Below are positions 1-6,192 of a stretch of DNA of 7,485 nucleotides, in pieces. Every line of letters begins with the position of its first letter. Position 1 is the first letter of the stretch. The notes beneath the pieces are model-generated. The model saw nothing but the letters and a program-made list of their open reading frames with translations. It did not search any database and was not told the origin of the DNA. The stretch comes from Bacteroidales bacterium (GTDB lineage: Bacteria; Bacteroidota; Bacteroidia; Bacteroidales; UBA7960). The stretch is taken from contig SKNE01000016.1 of assembly GCA_007120675.1 (NCBI GenBank), positions 1 to 7,485 of the forward strand, given 5' to 3'. A program made the translations under genes and the position numbers.

Positions 1-585
1 CGTTTCGCTGCGGAGATATCACCCGTACCCATCATCAATGCCGGTGACGGTGCCAATCAGCATCCCACGCAGACCCTGCTGGACCTTTACAGCATCCGGA
101 AAACGCAGGGCAGCCTCGACAACCTCCAGATCGCCATGGTGGGCGACCTGAAGTATGGCCGCACCATCCACTCGCTGGTGATCGCCCTCTGCAATTTCAA
201 CACCACCTTCCACCTGGTTTCGCCCGTGGAGCTCAAGCTGCCCAGCTCGGTGAAGATGCACATCAAGGAAAAACAACTCACCTACCACCAGTACACGGAG
301 ATGGATGAGGTGCTTCCGCAGGCCGACATCCTGTATATGACAAGGATCCAGCGCGAGCGATTCAGCGACCCCCTGGAGTATGAGCGCATCAAGAATGCCT
401 ACAACCTGCATAAGGACATGATCAGCGGCACAAAAGACAACTTCCGCGTCCTGCACCCGCTGCCCCGTGTGAATGAGATCAATATCAATGTGGACAGCAG
501 CAGCAAGGCCTATTATTTTGAGCAGGCCCTCAACGGGGTTTTTGTGCGGCAGGCACTGATGGCATCCATCCTGGGACTCAGGTAG
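1..585 (+). CDS. pyrB: Aspartate carbamoyltransferase catalytic chain, 3' part
   Basis: Catalytic subunit that joins carbamoyl phosphate to L-aspartate to give N-carbamoyl-aspartate, the committed step of pyrimidine synthesis in the cytoplasm. The reading frame is open from base 1, so the 5' end lies outside the window. The 194 visible residues correspond to roughly residue 114 onward of the E. coli enzyme, by recalled alignment. Family landmarks are visible: NAGDGANQHPTQTLLDL (residues 13-29 of the fragment; the His and Gln bind carbamoyl phosphate), MVGDLKYGRT around residues 46-55, the aspartate-binding segment YMTRIQRERF, and VLHPLPRVNEI near the C-terminus. The stop is TAG at 583-585. 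The regulatory chain gene pyrI follows directly, as expected for the two-subunit allosteric enzyme. Identification is firm; only the N-terminal carbamoyl phosphate domain is mostly missing from view. Confidence 0.96.
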   Translation, partial: RFAAEISPVPIINAGDGANQHPTQTLLDLYSIRKTQGSLDNLQIAMVGDLKYGRTIHSLVIALCNFNTTFHLVSPVELKLPSSVKMHIKEKQLTYHQYTEMDEVLPQADILYMTRIQRERFSDPLEYERIKNAYNLHKDMISGTKDNFRVLHPLPRVNEININVDSSSKAYYFEQALNGVFVRQALMASILGLR

Positions 586-674
586 GGGTGATCAAAGAGG
601 GACCCTCCGGGCTCCCGCCATCCCCGGTAAAAAAAAAGGAAGAAGAAGGAATCATCAACCACAACCATACCGTC

Positions 675-1139
675 ATGGATAAAAAGAAAGTCAGGGAACT
701 CAAGGTGTCGGCCATCGAGAACGGCACGGTCATCGACCACATACCATCCGGTGCAGTATTCCAGGTGATCAGGATACTGAAGCTGGAAGCCTTTGACAAC
801 ATGGTGCTCTTTGCCACCAACCTGGAGAGCAAGAAATACGGCACCAAGGGGATCATCAAGGTGAGCAACAAGTTCTTCGCAGCGGAAGACCTGAACAAGA
901 TCGCCCTGGTGGCACCCCACGCTTCCATCATTGAAATAAGGGACTACCAGGTGCAAAGCAAGAAGATCGTGGAAACGCCCGACAGCATCAGGGGCATTGT
1001 AAAATGCTTCAACCCGAACTGCGTCACCAACCACGAGCAGGTTTACGCCGTCTTCACTGTCGTCGACAAGGAGGACACCCGGCTGAAGTGCCATTATTGT
1101 GAGAAGATCACCACACGGGAGACCATGGAGTTCAGGTAG
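675..1139 (+). CDS. pyrI: Aspartate carbamoyltransferase regulatory chain
   Basis: Regulatory subunit that binds nucleotide effectors and links catalytic trimers through a zinc domain. The product is 154 residues, the usual family length. The N-terminal nucleotide-binding part has the typical ENGTVIDHIPSG segment (residues 15-26). The C-terminal zinc site is intact: Cys111, Cys116, Cys139 and Cys142 in a Cx4C...Cx2C arrangement (KCFNPNC and KCHYCEK). I chose ATG 675 because the product then begins a few residues before the conserved KVSAIENGTVIDHIP region, as in known PyrI. An in-frame GTG at 588 would add a 29-residue low-complexity, Lys/Glu-rich leader unlike the family. The gene starts 89 bases after pyrB and is probably cotranscribed with it. 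A purine-rich stretch (638-650) lies too far upstream to act as a normal ribosome binding site. Confidence 0.94.
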   Translation: MDKKKVRELKVSAIENGTVIDHIPSGAVFQVIRILKLEAFDNMVLFATNLESKKYGTKGIIKVSNKFFAAEDLNKIALVAPHASIIEIRDYQVQSKKIVETPDSIRGIVKCFNPNCVTNHEQVYAVFTVVDKEDTRLKCHYCEKITTRETMEFR

Positions 1140-1159
1140 GGGACCTTTGACCCTGCAGC

Positions 1160-1420
1160 TTATTCCTCCAGGTAGTGGACATCATCGCTTGTCCTGCCCT
1201 TGCTCTTGTTCCTCCGGCCCCTGAAGTAGGCCCACAGCCAGCCTGTCAGGAAACCCAGGACAAAGATCACAAGGAACACAAGGAAGCCGAACCCCTCCAG
1301 CTTAAGTCCGAGGAAATTGAAGGTCACCTTCCCCCAGTTCTGAATGATGAAAATCAGCACCACCGCAGCGATCAGAATGTTGACCACCCAAAACCAAATG
1401 CCTCTTTTTTTCTGTTCCAT
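1160..1420 (-). CDS. LapA/DUF1049-like small inner-membrane protein
   Basis: Predicted 86-residue membrane protein. Two hydrophobic helices (about residues 8-26 and 44-64) are separated by a short polar segment reading QNWGKVTFNFLGLKLEG. A basic tail follows (RGRRNKSKGR), then an acidic C-terminus. The pattern of helix, QN, beta-like VTFNFLG, then a second helix ending in LGFLTGWLWAY matches the lipopolysaccharide assembly protein A domain (LapA_dom/DUF1049). In E. coli LapA works with LapB in control of LPS synthesis; whether that role holds here is inference, since no lapB is visible. I chose ATG 1418-1420 (MEQKKRG) over the upstream in-frame ATG at 1445-1447 because the latter falls inside a candidate -7 promoter box. 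The gene is convergent with pyrI, with only 20 bases between the stops, and divergent from the M28 peptidase gene. Confidence 0.75.
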   Translation of the reverse strand: MEQKKRGIWFWVVNILIAAVVLIFIIQNWGKVTFNFLGLKLEGFGFLVFLVIFVLGFLTGWLWAYFRGRRNKSKGRTSDDVHYLEE

Positions 1421-1444
1421 GGGATAGCGTTTTATTGGATATGC

Positions 1445-1452
1445 CAAAAATA
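1445..1452 (-). promoter_or_regulatory. Candidate -7 element for the LapA-like gene
   Basis: Read on the minus strand this is TATTTTTG, an exact match to the Bacteroidota -7 consensus TAnnTTTG. It ends 24 bases before the ATG at 1420, so a transcript would carry a leader of roughly 15-20 bases. I see no convincing TTG -33 element at the usual distance, so this is a partial promoter match in an AT-rich stretch. Confidence 0.45.
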
Positions 1453-1502
1453 CGTATTTTTATGGTTCTTTTGGATCACCGTTGGGGGTGTTTCAAGGGG
1501 GA

Positions 1503-1531
1503 TTTGCACGTTTATCCACTAACTAATTTTT
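1503..1531 (+). promoter_or_regulatory. Weak candidate promoter for the peptidase-gpsA-kinase run
   Basis: TTTG at 1503-1506 is followed after 17 bases by TAATTTTT at 1524-1531, one mismatch from TAnnTTTG. The spacing is a little short. The -7 box ends only 9 bases before ATG 1541, so the leader would be a few bases at most. It lies in the 120-base divergent region between the LapA-like gene and the peptidase gene, where a promoter is expected. Confidence 0.3.
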
Positions 1532-1540
1532 CCATACAAA

Positions 1541-3244
1541 ATGATGAATGTTCTAATTCGGGCGTTGTTGATCATTTTTGCCAGCCTGCTGGCGTTGCCT
1601 GCATCGGCCCGGGTGCAGTGGGACTTTTCCGATGAAGCGGTCATTTCCCGTTTAAAGCAGGATATCCATACCCTGGCCGATGAGGCCATGGAAGGCCGTG
1701 AGGCAGGTACTGAAGGGGAGCGCAAGGCGGCCGCCTACATTAAGGAGCGGATGCAGGAGATTGGTCTGCAGCCCGCTTTTGATGGTTCTTATTACCAGGA
1801 GTTTCCCTTTCCGGGGGACTGGGTGTGGGGACCCGGCAATTATTTCACTTATGTCAGCCACGACTTTGAGCATGGCGTGGATTACCACGTTTTGCCGGGG
1901 TCGGCAGCCACCAGCGTTACGGCTCCCTTTGTGCACGTGGGCTATGGCCTCACGGGCCTGGAGGATGTAGAGGATTTTGAGGATTACTGCGATTATGCCC
2001 TGCACCAGGACCTGGACGGAAAGGTCTTTGTGATGGAGTTTTATTTGCCGGAGGCGCTGGACACACTGGGTGACCGGCGCACTTTCCAGCTTTTGTTCCA
2101 CAAGATCAGCACCGCCACGGAGAAAGGTGCTGCCGGCATCATCTTTGTCAACACCAAGGCGGAGCGCGACGATCCCCCCATCGACCTGAGGATGGGGCGC
2201 CGGGGTTTTGACATACCCATTCTGTTTGCCGGTGAAGTTGTCCTCGAGCACATGATGATGAACCAGGGTGAGACCCTGGAACTGATCACCGACATTGAGC
2301 GCCTGGAGCTCACCGGTATCAATGTGGCCGGCTACATCGACAATGGGGCAGCCTCCACCGTGGTGATCGGCGCCCATTACGACCATATCGGCTATGGGGG
2401 ACGCGGGTCAAGGAGTCCCGGCGTTATGGCAGTGCACCCCGGGGCCGACGACAATGCCAGCGGTACGGCCGGCATGCTGGAAGCCGCCCGCTACATCTCC
2501 AGCTCAAGCCTGGACGGACACAATTACCTGTTCATGGCTTTCTCGGCAGAGGAGAAAGGACTCATTGGCAGCCGCTATTTCACCGACAGTGACGCCTACG
2601 ACCTGTCCCGGGTCAACTATATGTTCAACCTGGACATGATCGGCAGAATGGAGGACAATAGCCTGGCACTCATCGGGACGGGAACATCCCCGCAGTGGGA
2701 CGCACTGATCGATGCCCACGCACCCGGGCACTTTGATATTTCCAGGCGCCCCGGGGGAAGGGGAGGATCTGACCACACCTCCTTCTACCTGAAAGAGATC
2801 CCCGTCATCTTTTTCTTTACCGGCGTGCACGATGATTATCACCGTCCCGGCGATACGGCCGACAAGATCAACTATCCCGGGGCCATGGAGATCACCCGAT
2901 TTGCTTTGGACATGGTCAGCGCCCTCGACGGAGCGGACCGCCTGGCCTTTAGTCCCTCCGGCGGACAGGAGCCTGAGCGTCAGCGCACCGGCACCATCGC
3001 CCTTGGCCTGATGCCGGACCACGCATTTGACGGGGAAGGGCTCCGCGTATTGTCCGTCACCGAAGACAGGCCTGCCCAGCAGGGCGGGATGGTTAACGGC
3101 GACATCATTCTGCGCATCAACGACATGCAGATAAGTGAAATATATACCTACATGGAAGCACTGGGCAGCCTGCGCAGCGGACAGGAAATACAGGTCCTTG
3201 TACTTAGGGAGGGGGAACATAAGACGCTGAGCTTGCAGCTGTAG
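1541..3244 (+). CDS. Secreted M28 family metallopeptidase with PA and PDZ domains
   Basis: Predicted zinc aminopeptidase-type exopeptidase of family M28, 567 residues. It begins with a signal peptide (residues 1-23): a hydrophobic core then the signal peptidase I motif ASA at 21-23. It has no lipobox, so it is probably periplasmic or secreted. A protease-associated (PA) domain is inserted at about 124-255, with the typical DGKVFVMEF and EKGAAGIIFVNT strands. The M28 catalytic core carries all expected residues: His279 and Asp281 (GAHYDH), Asp303/304 (GADDNASG), the Glu337-Glu338 pair (SAEEKG; base and metal ligand), Asp365 (NLDMIGRM) and His434 (DYHRPGDT). A C-terminal PDZ domain covers about 482-567, with RPAQQGGMVNGDIILRIND. 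ATG 1544 is an equally possible start. gpsA follows after 28 bases. The substrate is unknown; aminopeptidase activity is inferred from the family. Confidence 0.9.
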   Translation: MMNVLIRALLIIFASLLALPASARVQWDFSDEAVISRLKQDIHTLADEAMEGREAGTEGERKAAAYIKERMQEIGLQPAFDGSYYQEFPFPGDWVWGPGNYFTYVSHDFEHGVDYHVLPGSAATSVTAPFVHVGYGLTGLEDVEDFEDYCDYALHQDLDGKVFVMEFYLPEALDTLGDRRTFQLLFHKISTATEKGAAGIIFVNTKAERDDPPIDLRMGRRGFDIPILFAGEVVLEHMMMNQGETLELITDIERLELTGINVAGYIDNGAASTVVIGAHYDHIGYGGRGSRSPGVMAVHPGADDNASGTAGMLEAARYISSSSLDGHNYLFMAFSAEEKGLIGSRYFTDSDAYDLSRVNYMFNLDMIGRMEDNSLALIGTGTSPQWDALIDAHAPGHFDISRRPGGRGGSDHTSFYLKEIPVIFFFTGVHDDYHRPGDTADKINYPGAMEITRFALDMVSALDGADRLAFSPSGGQEPERQRTGTIALGLMPDHAFDGEGLRVLSVTEDRPAQQGGMVNGDIILRINDMQISEIYTYMEALGSLRSGQEIQVLVLREGEHKTLSLQL

Positions 3245-3272
3245 AGTATTCATCAAAGATAAACCATTCGCC

Positions 3273-4268
3273 ATGCGACAGGTAGAGGTAGCTGTGATCG
3301 GTTCAGGAAGCTGGGCCACCGCCATTGTGAAGATCCTGTTGGAAAACGTGGAAAAGGTGCACTGGTGGGTGCGTGAGGAAGAGATCGCCACCCATCTCCG
3401 GCGCTATGGCCATAACCCGCGCTACCTGGGTTCCGTGGCGTTCGACCCGGACAGGCTGCTGGTGTCCCACGAGCTGAACAGGGTGCTGAAGCGGGCTGAT
3501 GTCCCGGTTTTCTGCATCCCGGCGGCCTTCCTGGAGTCCAGCCTGGAGGGGCTGCATGCCTCCCTGTTGCGCGACAAACCGGTGGTCAGTGCCATCAAAG
3601 GCATTGTGCCCGTACACAACGATGTCATCGCGCGCTTCCTGGATAAACGTTACGGTGTCGAGCCCCATCAATTCGTGGTGGTGAGTGGCCCAAGCCATGC
3701 TGAAGAGGTGGCCCAGGAAAAACTCACCTACCTCACCGTGGCCTCTGAGAACCGGGTGAACGCCGCCCTGGTATCCGGCCTTTTTAGCTGCCGTTACATC
3801 AAAACCAGTATGTCAAAGGATGTGTTTGGCAGTGAATACGCGCCTGTGCTGAAAAATATCATCGCCATCGCCAGTGGCATTTGCAGCGGATTGGGCTACG
3901 GGGACAACTTCCAGGCCGTTCTCATCAGTAATGCCCTGCAGGAGATCAACCGCTTCCTTAACACCATCAGTCCCACCGACAGGGATATCAACCAATCGGT
4001 TTACCTGGGCGATCTCCTGGTGACCTGTTACAGCCAGTTTAGCCGCAACAGGCGCTTCGGACAGATGCTTGCCAGGGGCTATAGTCCCGAGCACGCCCAG
4101 ATGGAAATGAATATGGTGGCCGAAGGCTACTACGCCACCCGCTGCATCATGGAGATCAACAAGGGGCATGGGGTGGAACTACCCATTATCGAAGCCATTT
4201 ACAACATATTATATCAAAAAGCCAGTGCGGTCAGCGAGATCCGCAGACTGGAAGACAAGCTAAGCTGA
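3273..4268 (+). CDS. gpsA: NAD(P)-dependent glycerol-3-phosphate dehydrogenase
   Basis: Reduces dihydroxyacetone phosphate to sn-glycerol 3-phosphate in the cytoplasm, supplying the backbone for phospholipids. The product is 331 residues, normal for GpsA. The N-terminal Rossmann fold opens with VAVIGSGSWATA (residues 6-17), the dinucleotide-binding loop. Lys109 in SAIKGI and Lys194 in VLKNIIAIASG are at the positions of the conserved substrate and catalytic lysines. The VSGPSHAEEVA segment (137-147) and LGDLLVTCYSQFSRNRRFG (245-263) are also family signatures. The segment GYGDNFQAVLISNAL (208-222) has SNA where many proteobacterial enzymes have TRG; as far as I recall this form is usual in Bacteroidota. 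The gene lies 28 bases after the peptidase gene and 18 bases before the kinase gene, so cotranscription is likely although the functions differ. Confidence 0.95.
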   Translation: MRQVEVAVIGSGSWATAIVKILLENVEKVHWWVREEEIATHLRRYGHNPRYLGSVAFDPDRLLVSHELNRVLKRADVPVFCIPAAFLESSLEGLHASLLRDKPVVSAIKGIVPVHNDVIARFLDKRYGVEPHQFVVVSGPSHAEEVAQEKLTYLTVASENRVNAALVSGLFSCRYIKTSMSKDVFGSEYAPVLKNIIAIASGICSGLGYGDNFQAVLISNALQEINRFLNTISPTDRDINQSVYLGDLLVTCYSQFSRNRRFGQMLARGYSPEHAQMEMNMVAEGYYATRCIMEINKGHGVELPIIEAIYNILYQKASAVSEIRRLEDKLS

Positions 4269-4286
4269 CAATATACCCATAGGAAA

Positions 4287-5507
4287 ATGATTAAGCGACT
4301 TAACAAAGATGATGCCCTGGCGCAGGAGATCGCCGATGCCTACTTCAGGTATTTTGATGCCTACACCAGGCGGAACTGGGACGAGATGTACGTTCGGTTT
4401 GCCGATGACATCACCATGATTGGCACAGGGGTCGATGAGCTGTGCCACAGCGGGGAGAGCACCCTGGCTGCCTTTCGCAGGGAATTCGATCAATCCCCTT
4501 CGCCCATTCGATACGAACTCAAGAGCCTGGAGGTTTTCCAGCTGGCCGAAGACCTGGCCATGCTGATGATCACCATGGATGTGTGCTTCCACAACAAGCT
4601 GGAGCTGGTTGAGTGTCCCAATAACCGGACCACGGCCATCATGGTGCGGGAAAACGGCTCCTGGCTTTTGGCGCACGGCCATTGGTCGCAGCCAGACAGG
4701 GACATCGATGTGGGTGAGAGCGTTCCTTACCGGCTGTTGCTGAAGAAGAGCCATGAGCTGGAGGAGAAGGTGGCAGAGCGCACCAGCAAAATTGAGGCGC
4801 AAAAGGAGCAGCTCAGGAAACTCAACCAGACAAAGGACAAGATGTTCTCCATCATTTCCCACGACCTGCGTAACCCCTTTAACAGCATCATGGGCTTATC
4901 CACCGTGCTGCTGGATGAATTCGAGCGACTGGACAAAACAAAAACACGGGAGATCCTGGAGGTGATCATTGACCAGGCACAGAGGACCCACGACCTATTG
5001 GAGAACCTGCTGCAATGGGCCAAGTCCCAGACCGACACCATTTATTTCAGGCCTGCCCCACTGCGCCTGGATCAGGTGGTCAGCCATGTGAGAGACCATA
5101 TGGAGCTCCTGGCCCGTGACAAGGAGCTGAGCATCGCCCTCAGCTTACCGGGTGATGTTCAGGTCAGGGCAGACAGGCACTTGCTGGAGATCATCCTGCG
5201 TAACCTGATGCATAACGCCATCAAATTTTCCCACCAGGGAGGCCGGATCGTCGTGGAGGCTGAAAAACAGGGTCAGCATATAGAGATCGCGGTGGTTGAT
5301 GAAGGACAAGGGATGAGCGAATCGGTCAGACGGGATCTGATGACGGATTTGACCGGCCGGGTGGACCAGGGACACCTGCAGGTGGCCGGAGGCGGACTGG
5401 GCCTGCTGTTATGCCAGGAGTTCATTCACAGGCACGGGGGGCGCCTGGAGATAGAGAGTGAGGAAGGGAGTGGCAGCAGGTTTTCTTTCACCTTGCCCGT
5501 GGGGTAA
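4287..5507 (+). CDS. Soluble histidine kinase with NTF2/SnoaL-like N-terminal domain
   Basis: Predicted cytoplasmic sensor histidine kinase of 406 residues with no membrane segment. Residues 1-140 resemble the NTF2-like SnoaL/DUF4440 fold: an opening helix (AYFRYFDAYTRRNWDEMY), then strands ending in TAIMVRENGSWLLAHGHWS. A coiled coil (about 149-183) leads to the HisKA domain with the phospho-acceptor His192 in ISHDLRNPFNSIMG. The HATPase domain has an N box (RNLMHNAIKFS, Asn310), a G1 box (DEGQGM, 338-343) and a G2 box (GGGLGL, 368-373). The ATP lid between G1 and G2 lacks the usual F-box phenylalanines and reads DLMTDLTGRVDQG. The NTF2-like domain may bind a small ligand or mediate dimerisation; that is inference. 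No response regulator is visible beside it. The gene is last in the plus-strand run and ends before a hairpin terminator. The kinase call is firm; the N-terminal domain call rests on fold-like pattern only. Confidence 0.88.
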   Translation: MIKRLNKDDALAQEIADAYFRYFDAYTRRNWDEMYVRFADDITMIGTGVDELCHSGESTLAAFRREFDQSPSPIRYELKSLEVFQLAEDLAMLMITMDVCFHNKLELVECPNNRTTAIMVRENGSWLLAHGHWSQPDRDIDVGESVPYRLLLKKSHELEEKVAERTSKIEAQKEQLRKLNQTKDKMFSIISHDLRNPFNSIMGLSTVLLDEFERLDKTKTREILEVIIDQAQRTHDLLENLLQWAKSQTDTIYFRPAPLRLDQVVSHVRDHMELLARDKELSIALSLPGDVQVRADRHLLEIILRNLMHNAIKFSHQGGRIVVEAEKQGQHIEIAVVDEGQGMSESVRRDLMTDLTGRVDQGHLQVAGGGLGLLLCQEFIHRHGGRLEIESEEGSGSRFSFTLPVG

Positions 5508-5541
5508 ACCCCACCTCTTTTTGCCCGGGTCCCGATAAATA

Positions 5542-5573
5542 AAAGCCTGGCGTCCTTTCCGGCGCCAGGCTTT
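5542..5573. terminator. Bidirectional intrinsic terminator between the kinase gene and ssrA
   Basis: A perfect 11-bp stem (AAAGCCTGGCG at 5542-5552 and CGCCAGGCTTT at 5563-5573) encloses a 10-base loop. Reading plus, the stem is followed by CTTT, giving a T-rich end for the kinase transcript, whose stop lies 34 bases upstream. Reading minus, it is followed by TATTTA, giving a T-rich end 3 bases beyond the ssrA 3' end. Its place between two convergent genes fits shared use. Confidence 0.85.
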
Positions 5574-5576
5574 CTT

Positions 5577-5951
5577 TGGTGGAGCTGGAGGGATTTGAAC
5601 CCTCGTCCAAACAGGCAGCAAAAATGCTTTCTACATGCTTAGCCTTTCATTGGGGTTTCGGCAAGGCCTTGGCGAAAGGCACTCCGGACGCTTGCCTGAG
5701 CCCTTAAGGTTTTCGACCATGCACCAGGGCTTTGCATGGCTTATCCCGGCTTTTGCTGATGTTTCCTTGGGGACGCGGCCGGGCGTGGCTTCCCGGGAAA
5801 CAAATGGCGCTTAACAGCTTCTGTTAGGCGGCCATTGCATAATTAGAGTTGCCGTTTATAGGCGGTGTGACATGGGATTAACGAGCCATATTCACCACGC
5901 TCGGCATGCTTACACTTCCACTCAACCTGCTGTCTAATCCAGATCAGCCCC
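5577..5951 (-). ncRNA. ssrA: Transfer-messenger RNA (tmRNA), one-piece form
   Basis: tmRNA rescues ribosomes stalled on mRNAs without stop codons and tags the product for proteolysis. Read on the minus strand, the gene begins GGGGCTGATCTGGATTAGAC and ends CCAGCTCCACCA, with CCA encoded. The ends pair as a 7-bp acceptor stem, G1-G7 with CAGCTCC, including the G3-U pair that alanyl-tRNA synthetase recognises. A T-arm, GAGGG-TTCAAAT-CCCTC, lies at 5588-5604. Blocks strongly conserved in bacterial tmRNA are present: GCATGCCGAG near the 5' end (start of the first pseudoknot) and AAGCATGTAG near the 3' end. An internal tag ORF lies at 5824-5853. The length of 375 bases is normal, and there is no sign of a permuted two-piece form. 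The 5' end should be made by RNase P from a slightly longer precursor, because the promoter lies 15 bases upstream. Confidence 0.96.
5824..5853 (-). other. tmRNA tag peptide reading frame
   Basis: Minus-strand codons GGC AAC TCT AAT TAT GCA ATG GCC GCC TAA encode GNSNYAMAA and then stop. With the alanine carried by tmRNA itself, the tag added to stalled proteins would be AGNSNYAMAA. The resume codon is taken as GGC, as in other Bacteroidota tags that begin with Gly, and it follows an A-rich stretch (TATAAAC). The C-terminal AMAA replaces the more common ALAA that ClpXP recognises. Codon 2 is Asn where Bacteroidota tags that I recall have Glu. Confidence 0.88.
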
Positions 5952-5966
5952 TTGTGAAATGCCGTG

Positions 5967-5974
5967 CAAAGTTA
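5967..5974 (-). promoter_or_regulatory. -7 promoter element of ssrA
   Basis: On the minus strand this reads TAACTTTG, an exact TAnnTTTG match. It ends 15 bases before the mature tmRNA 5' end, leaving room for a short leader to be removed by RNase P. The usual -33 TTTG is not at ideal spacing: a TTTG occurs 12 bases upstream and nothing clear about 20 bases upstream. Confidence 0.6.
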
Positions 5975-6103
5975 CCAATTTATTCGCAAAGATTGTGCCG
6001 TGTTTGCATGGTTGATCCATTTTCATGGGATGCCGGAACTCCGCCGCTGACCATTAAAGGGTTTCCCCATGAGGGAATACCATGCCCATTGAAAAAAACT
6101 CCG

Positions 6104-6111
6104 TATTTTTG
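6104..6111 (+). promoter_or_regulatory. Possible upstream -7 element for the HAMP-GAF sensor gene
   Basis: TATTTTTG matches TAnnTTTG exactly and would give a leader of roughly 75 bases before ATG 6193. The nearest TTG upstream (6089-6091) is only 12 bases away, so the -33 part is poor. It may be a second start site or a chance match in an AT-rich stretch. Confidence 0.25.
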
Positions 6112-6157
6112 CCCCTGATAAAGGTGGCATGATCCCTTGCGCTTCAGAGGTGGACCA

Positions 6158-6188
6158 TTGCCGTGTTAACCCCAACAGCCTATCTTTG
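6158..6188 (+). promoter_or_regulatory. Bacteroidota-type promoter at the start of the HAMP-GAF sensor gene
   Basis: TTG at 6158-6160 (within ATTG) is followed after 20 bases by TATCTTTG at 6181-6188, an exact TAnnTTTG box at good spacing. The box ends only 4 bases before ATG 6193, so transcription should begin at or just after the start codon. This implies a leaderless mRNA, or use of another promoter or start. Confidence 0.5.
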
Positions 6189-6192
6189 CCAG

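Noticed and set aside
588..674. N-terminal extension of PyrI from GTG 588
   Set aside because: It would add 29 Lys/Glu/Pro-rich residues unlike PyrI proteins; ATG 675 fits the family start.
19..1094. Long minus-strand open frames at 19-456 and 513-1094 opposite pyrB and pyrI
   Set aside because: They lie antisense to two firmly identified genes, have no recognisable motifs, and are of the kind produced by GC-rich codon use.
1140..1159. Terminator between pyrI and the LapA-like gene
   Set aside because: The 20-base gap between convergent stops shows no stem with a T-run; CTGCAG is only a 6-base palindrome.
1652..3391. Minus-strand open frames of 244 and 295 codons opposite the peptidase gene
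   Set aside because: They lie almost entirely antisense to the M28 gene, whose frame carries every catalytic residue; no family features are seen on the other strand.
4260..4862. 200-codon minus-strand open frame opposite the kinase gene
   Set aside because: It overlaps a clear kinase frame and has no motif, promoter or plausible partner.
5577..5620. Integration site at the ssrA 3' end
   Set aside because: tmRNA genes are common targets for integrating elements, but no integrase, direct repeat of the 3' end or foreign genes are visible in the window.
6082..6132. 16-codon plus-strand frame, possible leader peptide before the sensor gene
   Set aside because: Too short to judge, contains the candidate -7 box at 6104-6111, and has no attenuator-like hairpin after it.
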